Shown: piece by piece, positions 7,434-11,589 of the stretch
Layout: the number at the start of each line of letters is the position of its first letter
How positions within the stretch are numbered: the first letter of the stretch is position 1
Assembly (NCBI GenBank): GCA_900551515.1
Contig: URWH01000045.1
Location: forward strand, 1-11,589
Origin: an uncultured Porphyromonadaceae bacterium
Lineage (GTDB): Bacteria > Bacteroidota > Bacteroidia > Bacteroidales > Muribaculaceae
DNA: 11,589 bases
Reading direction: 5' to 3'
The notes under the pieces: generated by a model
The model's database searches: none
The model's input: only the letters and a program-made list of their open reading frames with translations
Told to the model about the DNA's origin: nothing
Program-made: the position numbers and the translations under genes

Positions 7434-7692
7434 AAACGGCAAGACGGTGACCATCAAGGCTCCGGACAACAGCGACGCCAACCGCTACATCGAATCGATG
7501 ACCGTCAACGGCGTGCCCTACGGAAAGAACTACATCACCATACCGACGCTCACCGAAGGCGCCACTCTCGATTTCAAGATGGGTTCGACACCCAACCTCA
7601 CCCGCGGCACCGCGGCCGACGACGCCCCCTACTCCTTCTCGCTGACCCCCGACATGCCCAAAACAAAAGCAGCCAAGAAGAAACGCAAATAA
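7405..7692 (+). pseudogene. Out-of-frame 3' end of the GH92 mannosidase gene
   Basis: From 7405 the frame shifted by +1 relative to the upstream gene reads 95 residues of GH92 C-terminal sequence: LFKEAKIHLENGKTVTI, MTVNGVPYGKNYI and a C-terminal beta-strand segment, ending in a lysine-rich tail (KTKAAKKKRK) and a stop at 7692. Intact family members have a conserved stretch of about seven residues (of the type EYVIGSP) between GSG and LF. Here a single base, 7404, lies between the two halves, which fits a loss of about 20 nt. The cause may be a true deletion or an assembly error. No convincing independent start exists for this fragment; an in-frame ATG at 7357 lies inside the upstream gene. 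With the deletion filled, the intact protein would have about 773 residues. Confidence 0.75.
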
Positions 7693-7704
7693 CCGCGACG
7701 CCGC

Positions 7705-8229
7705 ATGGAATATTATGCCATAATCGACGGAAAGCGCCAGGGACCGTTCACGATTGATGAGATTGAAAAGCAGCCCATCGACCGCGGGACACTCGTCTGG
7801 CACGCAGGCCTCAGCGACTGGGTTCCGGCCTCGACGTTGAGAGAACTCGACGAATTTCTGAAGGCGACACCGCCCCCAATGCCGGCACCGCACTGCCCGC
7901 CCCTACCGCCGGTCAACGATTTAGAATCCGTGCCCGACCCGCCGAAATCGTGGCTGCCGTGGGCTATTCTGGCTACAATAATAGGTGCCTTCTTCTACCT
8001 TGTGGGATGCATTCCAGGCGTGGTCGGCATATACCATTCGGTGTCAGCACAGAACAAATATAATGATGGCGACTACCGTGGTGCCAAGAGCGCTGAAAAC
8101 ACAGCAAGAGCCTGGACAATCACCGGACTGTGCATTGCCGGAATAGTAGTAGTCCTGATGATCATCTGGAGTTCGATCATCAACAGCATATTCGACAACA
8201 TATTCTATCACGCACCCTACGCACGTTAA
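7705..8229 (+). CDS. GYF_2-CD225/dispanin fusion membrane protein, function unknown
   Basis: A 174-residue protein with two recognisable modules. Residues 2-50 (EYYAIIDGKRQGPFTIDEI, VWHAGLSDWVPASTL) fit the bacterial GYF_2 domain, with the GPF motif and tryptophans W32 and W39. These domains resemble eukaryotic GYF domains, which bind proline-rich peptides. A proline-rich linker follows (56-81: TPPPMPAPHCPPLPPV). The C-terminal half (82-160) fits the CD225/dispanin pattern: a first membrane segment (about 84-110), a short polar loop with AQNKYNDGDYRGAKSAENT, and a second membrane segment (about 136-160). Without a signal peptide, the GYF domain probably faces the cytoplasm. Such fusions occur across Bacteroidetes and have no established function that I know of. 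It starts 12 nt after the GH92 gene and may be read through from it, though its codons look more AT-rich than those of its neighbour. Confidence 0.85.
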   Translation: MEYYAIIDGKRQGPFTIDEIEKQPIDRGTLVWHAGLSDWVPASTLRELDEFLKATPPPMPAPHCPPLPPVNDLESVPDPPKSWLPWAILATIIGAFFYLVGCIPGVVGIYHSVSAQNKYNDGDYRGAKSAENTARAWTITGLCIAGIVVVLMIIWSSIINSIFDNIFYHAPYAR

Positions 8230-8249
8230 CAGATCCGATTATCAATTAT

Positions 8250-8288
8250 AAAAAATCTCGCGCCTGCTGGACGGGCGCGAGATTTTTT
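8250..8288. terminator. Bidirectional intrinsic terminator between convergent genes
   Basis: A 15-bp perfect stem pairs 8250-8264 (AAAAAATCTCGCGCC, with the A-run outermost) with 8274-8288, around a 9-nt loop at 8265-8273. The GC-rich core is flanked by an A-tract on the left and a T-tract (8283-8289) on the right, so each strand ends in a U-run. It sits between the stops of the GYF_2-CD225 gene (8229, plus) and cydB (8307, minus) and probably ends both transcripts. Confidence 0.93.
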
Positions 8289-8306
8289 TGAATCGGGAAT
8301 AATCCA

Positions 8307-9449
8307 TCAGTATTTGTGCGAGTCGGCGTTCATCTCTTCGGGGGTGATGGGCTTGGCATCCATCTTGCGCCACACATAGGCTATGTAGGCTAAGACGAAG
8401 GGGATGATGACCGAGACGCAGCTCATGACCTTGAGGGTGAACAGCGAGGAGCTGCTGTTGGCGATGGTGAGCGACGAGTTGACATCCTCGATGGAGGGGT
8501 AGTAGGCCGTGTTGTTGTAGCCGGCGATGCAGATGAGGCAGATCACCACAAGGGCGGTGCCGAGGCCTGCGGGGATGATGCCGCGGGTGTAGGCGGGCAG
8601 CACGACCGTGGCTATGATGCCCCAGAGCACGAGCACCACACCGATGAGGAAGATGACGCCTATCCACCAGAGGTCGATGAAGTTGGTGAAATATTTATAT
8701 TCAACCCAGCGCATGCCGTCGGCCGTTGATTCGACGCCCGAAGCCGTGAACAGGACGTAGGCAAACACGAGGAATAGCACGGTGAATATCGAGCCGTTGA
8801 TCAGAACCGAGCGGCGCTGCCGCTTGAGGAAGCGCTCGTCGTGTGCCACATTCTTTATGAAATAGAGCGAGGCCAGTGTGCGCGCGAGGAAGAATACGGT
8901 GAAGCCGAGCAGCAGGTTGCGCCACTGGAAGATGGCTTCGATGCCGTGGTCGGGGCCCCACACGGAGATCACGGGTGCCTGAACGTCGAGGATGCTCGCT
9001 TTGGAGACGATGAATTCGCCGCCGAAAAACATCATGGCGACGGCCACGCCCAGCAGCACACAGCCTACGCAACCGTTGATGAAGAGGAACACATCATAGG
9101 TGCGCGTGCCGAAGATGTTGCCCGGCTTCGAGCGGAATTCATAGCTCACGGCCTGCAGGATGAAGCTGAAAAGGATGAGCATCCACAGCCAGTATGCGCC
9201 GCCGAAGCTGGTGGAATAAAACAGGGGGAACGAAGCGAAGAAGGCACCGCCGAAAGTGACGAGAGTGGTGAACGTGAGCTCCCACTTGCGGCCGAGGGCG
9301 TTGACCATGATGGTGCGGTCGGTGGCCGTGTTGCCGCGGTTGAGGAGCATCGACTGTCCGCCCTGCACGAAAAGCAAGAACACGAGGGCTCCGGCAAGCA
9401 CGGCTATGAGCAGCCACCAGTAATGCTGAAGATATTCTAATGTTGTCAT
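8307..9449 (-). CDS. cydB: Cytochrome bd quinol oxidase subunit II
   Basis: Subunit II of the membrane bd oxidase, which oxidises quinol and reduces O2 to water with high affinity. In Bacteroidales it supports growth at nanomolar oxygen. The protein (380 residues from this start) has about eight or nine hydrophobic segments. It carries the Bacteroidetes CydB pattern: MTTLEYLQHYWWLLIAV at the start, KWELTFTTLVTFGGAFFASF (about 55-74), STSFGGAYWLWMLIL, and a late segment VVLVLWGIIATVVLP. I chose the ATG at 9449 because MTTLxxLQxYWWL is the usual family start. A TTG at 9464 in the same frame would add five residues and overlap cydA by 4 nt. Two motifs differ from the E. coli type: EGFDMG is replaced by VQGGQS, and the Trp-Asp pair before GNEVW is Trp-Glu here (W56-E57). 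It follows cydA by 11 nt and ends before the shared terminator. Confidence 0.95.
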   Translation of the reverse strand: MTTLEYLQHYWWLLIAVLAGALVFLLFVQGGQSMLLNRGNTATDRTIMVNALGRKWELTFTTLVTFGGAFFASFPLFYSTSFGGAYWLWMLILFSFILQAVSYEFRSKPGNIFGTRTYDVFLFINGCVGCVLLGVAVAMMFFGGEFIVSKASILDVQAPVISVWGPDHGIEAIFQWRNLLLGFTVFFLARTLASLYFIKNVAHDERFLKRQRRSVLINGSIFTVLFLVFAYVLFTASGVESTADGMRWVEYKYFTNFIDLWWIGVIFLIGVVLVLWGIIATVVLPAYTRGIIPAGLGTALVVICLICIAGYNNTAYYPSIEDVNSSLTIANSSSSLFTLKVMSCVSVIIPFVLAYIAYVWRKMDAKPITPEEMNADSHKY

Positions 9450-9460
9450 AGTAGTCAGTT

Positions 9461-11029
9461 TCAATCCTTTAATGATTCATAATCGATTTTTGAGCCTTTG
9501 GAGATCTGGCGCAGCATTATGCCCACTTCGGCGGCAAGGAAAGCCGTGAACATGGCGGCGAAGAGCCAGAATGTGAGTATGACGGTCGTTGCGGGGATGT
9601 CGGAGATGGCGGCCTGCACCGGCATAATGTCCTGGATGATCCAGGGCTGACGGCCCACTTCGGCTGTGACCCAACCGGCCTGGCTGCACACATACACGAT
9701 TGGAATGGAGATCATGCCGGCGAGCTGCACCCAGCGGTTGGCGAGCCATTTCTTGCGGCGGTAGACAGCCCAGAGGACAACGATGAAGAAGATCACGAGA
9801 TAACCGCCGAGGATCACCATGGTGTGGAACGAATAGAACGTCAGAGCCACGGGGGGCACGGCGTCGTAGGGTGAGTCGAGATATCCGTATCCGAAGTAGC
9901 GGTAGCTGGCCTTTAGATCGGCCGAAGCGGCGGCCATTGCGGCCGAGTCGCCGCGCGCCGAAGCGGCGTCGAAACGTCTCAGAGCCTCATGTGCCTCCTT
10001 GCCGATCTCGATTCGTCGGGCATAGGAATCGGTGCGCACGGTGTCGCCGTTTTCTTTAATCTCTATGCCGTCGATGAGGTCGTTGACGCCGGGCACGAAA
10101 GCGTTGAGCTGATGCGTGGCGAGGATGGAGAGGCCTTTGGGAATAGAGATGTCGAAGAGATAGGGGTCGGCATCGTTCTGCGCCGTCTTTTCGGGATTGA
10201 GGATGCCGAATACCACGATCTCCTGGCCGCATTTGCCGTTGTAGAGACCCTCCATGGCAGCCAGCTTCATAGGCTGTACGCGGGCGACATCGAGAGCCGA
10301 TCCGTCGCCCGACCATAGGGTCAGGAGCATACCGGCGGCGCCGACTATGCCACCCACCTTGATGGAGCGTGTGGCCATGCCGACGTTGCGTTTCTTCCAC
10401 AGAAACCAGCAGCTAACGCCGATGACGAAGACGCCGGCCAGCACCCAGCCGCTGAACACGGCGTGGAAAAACTTGTGGATGGCCACGGGCGAGAAGGCCA
10501 CGGCCCAGAAATTGTCCATCACGTTGCGCATCTGCGCGGGGTCGAACTCCATGCCTACGGGATACTGCATCCAGCCGTTGGCCACGAGGATCCACAGAGC
10601 CGAGAGCGAGGCTCCGATGCCGGTGAGCCATGTAGAGGCAAGGTGGAAGCCGGGGCTCACCTTTTTCCAGCCGAAAAACATCACGGCTATAAATGTCGAC
10701 TCCATAAAGAAAGCCAACAGTCCTTCGATAGCGAGGGGGGCGCCGAAGATGTCGCCTACGAACCAGCTGTAGTTTGACCAGTTGGAGCCGAATTCAAATT
10801 CGAGAATGATGCCGGTGGCCACGCCGATAGCAAAATTGATGCCGAACAGGAGCATCCAGAATTTAGTGATGGCCAGCCAACGTTCGCTGCGGGTGCGGTA
10901 GTAGATGGTTTCCATCACTGCCACAATCACCGAGAGTCCCAGTGTGAGGGGGACGAAAAGCCAGTGGTACATGGCCGTCAGCGCAAACTGCGCTCTCGAC
11001 CAATCCACGACACTCATCAGATTGTCCAT
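9461..11029 (-). CDS. cydA: Cytochrome bd quinol oxidase subunit I
   Basis: The haem-bearing 522-residue subunit of bd oxidase. Residues align with E. coli landmarks at a constant +3 offset. H22 (AMYHWLFVPLTLGLS) matches H19, a haem ligand; E102 and E110 (LAIEGLLAFFMES) match E99 and E107; H189 (FFHAVFSGWV) matches H186, the b558 ligand; K255 and E260 (MKLAAMEG) match the quinol-site K252 and E257. M404 (SFHTMVILGG) matches M393, the other b558 ligand, and the GWVTAEVGRQPW signature lies at 452-463. The stretch after the quinol site (about 261-390) is as long as or slightly longer than in E. coli, so the Q-loop looks like the long type. One oddity is His402 where E. coli has Arg391, two residues before the Met ligand. 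The gene is preceded by the DUF4492 gene (51-nt gap) and followed by cydB. Confidence 0.97.
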   Translation of the reverse strand: MDNLMSVVDWSRAQFALTAMYHWLFVPLTLGLSVIVAVMETIYYRTRSERWLAITKFWMLLFGINFAIGVATGIILEFEFGSNWSNYSWFVGDIFGAPLAIEGLLAFFMESTFIAVMFFGWKKVSPGFHLASTWLTGIGASLSALWILVANGWMQYPVGMEFDPAQMRNVMDNFWAVAFSPVAIHKFFHAVFSGWVLAGVFVIGVSCWFLWKKRNVGMATRSIKVGGIVGAAGMLLTLWSGDGSALDVARVQPMKLAAMEGLYNGKCGQEIVVFGILNPEKTAQNDADPYLFDISIPKGLSILATHQLNAFVPGVNDLIDGIEIKENGDTVRTDSYARRIEIGKEAHEALRRFDAASARGDSAAMAAASADLKASYRYFGYGYLDSPYDAVPPVALTFYSFHTMVILGGYLVIFFIVVLWAVYRRKKWLANRWVQLAGMISIPIVYVCSQAGWVTAEVGRQPWIIQDIMPVQAAISDIPATTVILTFWLFAAMFTAFLAAEVGIMLRQISKGSKIDYESLKD

Positions 11030-11080
11030 AATTAGGTGGTTATAGGTTTTTTATAAGTCAGTTGTTTCGTTGATGAATCT

Positions 11081-11329
11081 CTATCGTTCGTGAGTGAGGG
11101 AGTTTCTCACGGCCTGTGCGCGGTCGGCATCGTTGTCATAGTCGCGCTGTAGCAGGTCGGGGAAAAAGAATAGCTTGAAAACGGCGAAAAGCAGCAGGAG
11201 CTTCAGGATGATCAGCACCCAAAGCGAGCGTCCGACGGTCATGGAGCGGAAGCCGTCGATGTAGAGATTGGCGGCTCGGCGGAAAAAGGAGCGGTTACGG
11301 ACAGAGGGCGGGGTGTTGAAATCAGTCAT
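11081..11329 (-). CDS. DUF4492 small membrane protein, first gene of the cyd operon
   Basis: An 82-residue protein matching the DUF4492 pattern. A basic amphipathic N-terminal part (RNRSFFRRAANLYIDGFRSM) leads into TVGRSLW, followed by one membrane segment (about 36-57: LWVLIILKLLLLFAVFKLFFF) and a polar, charged C-terminal tail. Proteins of this family are often encoded directly beside cydA in Bacteroidetes and some other bacteria. Here it starts the transcription unit and ends 51 nt before cydA. Its size and single membrane helix resemble the small CydX/CydH-type subunits of other bd oxidases, which suggests an accessory or assembly role. That role is inference from context; sequence similarity to CydX is not evident. 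The ATG at 11329 lies about 50 nt downstream of a good promoter. Confidence 0.88.
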   Translation of the reverse strand: MTDFNTPPSVRNRSFFRRAANLYIDGFRSMTVGRSLWVLIILKLLLLFAVFKLFFFPDLLQRDYDNDADRAQAVRNSLTHER

Positions 11330-11380
11330 GGCTGAAAAAAACTGTGAGAAGCGGAATGCAGAATCTCATGGCAGATTGTG

Positions 11381-11412
11381 CAAACTAACGAATTTTTAAC
11401 AACATTCACAAA
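11381..11412 (-). promoter_or_regulatory. Promoter of the DUF4492-cydA-cydB operon
   Basis: On the minus strand, TTTG (11412-11409) is followed after 20 nt by TTAGTTTG (11388-11381), one mismatch from the Bacteroidetes -7 consensus TAnnTTTG. Transcription would start near 11373-11375, leaving a leader of about 45 nt. I see no obvious operator palindrome around it. Confidence 0.65.
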
Positions 11413-11480
11413 CAATCGGTTTGAAAAACAGCTCCGGAGAGGCAAAAAACGACGGTTGCGGATTTTTTTTGACAAAAAGA

Positions 11481-11511
11481 TTTGTCAGTTTAAAAAATAT
11501 GCCTACCTTTG
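11481..11511 (+). promoter_or_regulatory. Promoter of the tRNA-Val gene
   Basis: TTTG (11481-11484), a 19-nt spacer and TACCTTTG (11504-11511) match the Bacteroidetes housekeeping promoter consensus at every defined position. Transcription would start near 11517-11520, about 17 nt before the mature tRNA 5' end. Confidence 0.85.
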
Positions 11512-11535
11512 CAACGCTTTCGCGGCAAACCGCAC

Positions 11536-11589
11536 GGGCGCTTAGCTCAGCTGGTTCAGAGCGTCTGCCTTACAAGCAGAGGGTCGGGG
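11536..11589 (+). tRNA. tRNA-Val with anticodon UAC (3' end beyond the window)
   Basis: The first 54 nt of a tRNA. The acceptor 5' strand GGGCGCT (11536-11542) is followed by T8-A9, a D-stem GCTC/GAGC (11545-11548 with 11559-11562) around a loop containing GG, and an anticodon stem TCTGC/GCAGA (11564-11568 with 11576-11580). The anticodon loop CTTACAA gives anticodon TAC, which reads GTA and other valine codons. The variable loop and the start of the T-stem (GGGTCGGGG) run to the window edge, so the acceptor pairing and CCA end cannot be checked. Confidence 0.95.

Noticed and set aside
8841..9440. A 199-codon open frame on the plus strand opposite cydB
   Set aside because: It encodes a very His/Glu-rich sequence that is the complement of hydrophobic cydB codons, so it is a shadow.
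9450..9464. TTG start for cydB giving a 4-nt overlap with cydA
   Set aside because: The in-frame ATG at 9449 gives the usual MTTLxxLQxYWWL family start, so the rarer TTG is not needed.

Overview
The window reads as a chromosomal segment of a GC-rich member of the Bacteroidales, plausibly Muribaculaceae (the family is a guess). Three things support this. Several intergenic regions carry Bacteroidetes-type promoters (TTTG, about 19-20 nt, TAnnTTTG), and starts lack Shine-Dalgarno sequences. The gene content is typical of the group: a Wzi-family capsule-assembly protein, a GH92 alpha-mannosidase, a Bacteroidetes-style cydAB and a DUF4492 protein. The housekeeping proteins (NusA, RimP, IF-2 N-terminus, Fmt) also look Bacteroidetes-like.

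Layout, left to right. (1) 1-2125, minus strand: the operon rimP-nusA-infB, with infB cut by the left edge, transcribed from a promoter at 2184-2215. It links ribosome maturation, transcription elongation/termination and translation initiation. (2) 2317-5234, minus strand: fmt, then a Wzi-family outer-membrane barrel protein, then a small lipoprotein, tightly spaced and probably one transcript. (3) 5391-8229, plus strand: a secreted GH92 exo-alpha-mannosidase gene whose reading frame breaks near 7404, followed 12 nt later by a membrane protein fusing a GYF_2 domain to a CD225/dispanin module. (4) 8250-8288: a strong bidirectional terminator between convergent genes. (5) 8307-11329, minus strand: a DUF4492 membrane protein, cydA and cydB (cytochrome bd quinol oxidase), with a promoter at 11381-11412. 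(6) 11536-11589, plus strand: the 5' two thirds of a tRNA-Val(UAC) gene behind a near-perfect promoter.

Most of the region is core genome. The points most worth a second look are the frame break in the GH92 gene, which appears to be a loss of about 20 nt inside a conserved motif; the DUF4492 protein as a candidate accessory subunit of the bd oxidase; residue substitutions at normally conserved positions of CydA and CydB; and the unstudied GYF_2-CD225 fusion. I see no CRISPR array, insertion sequence, prophage or defence system, and I do not claim a new biological system here. No gene-free stretch exceeds about 210 nt.
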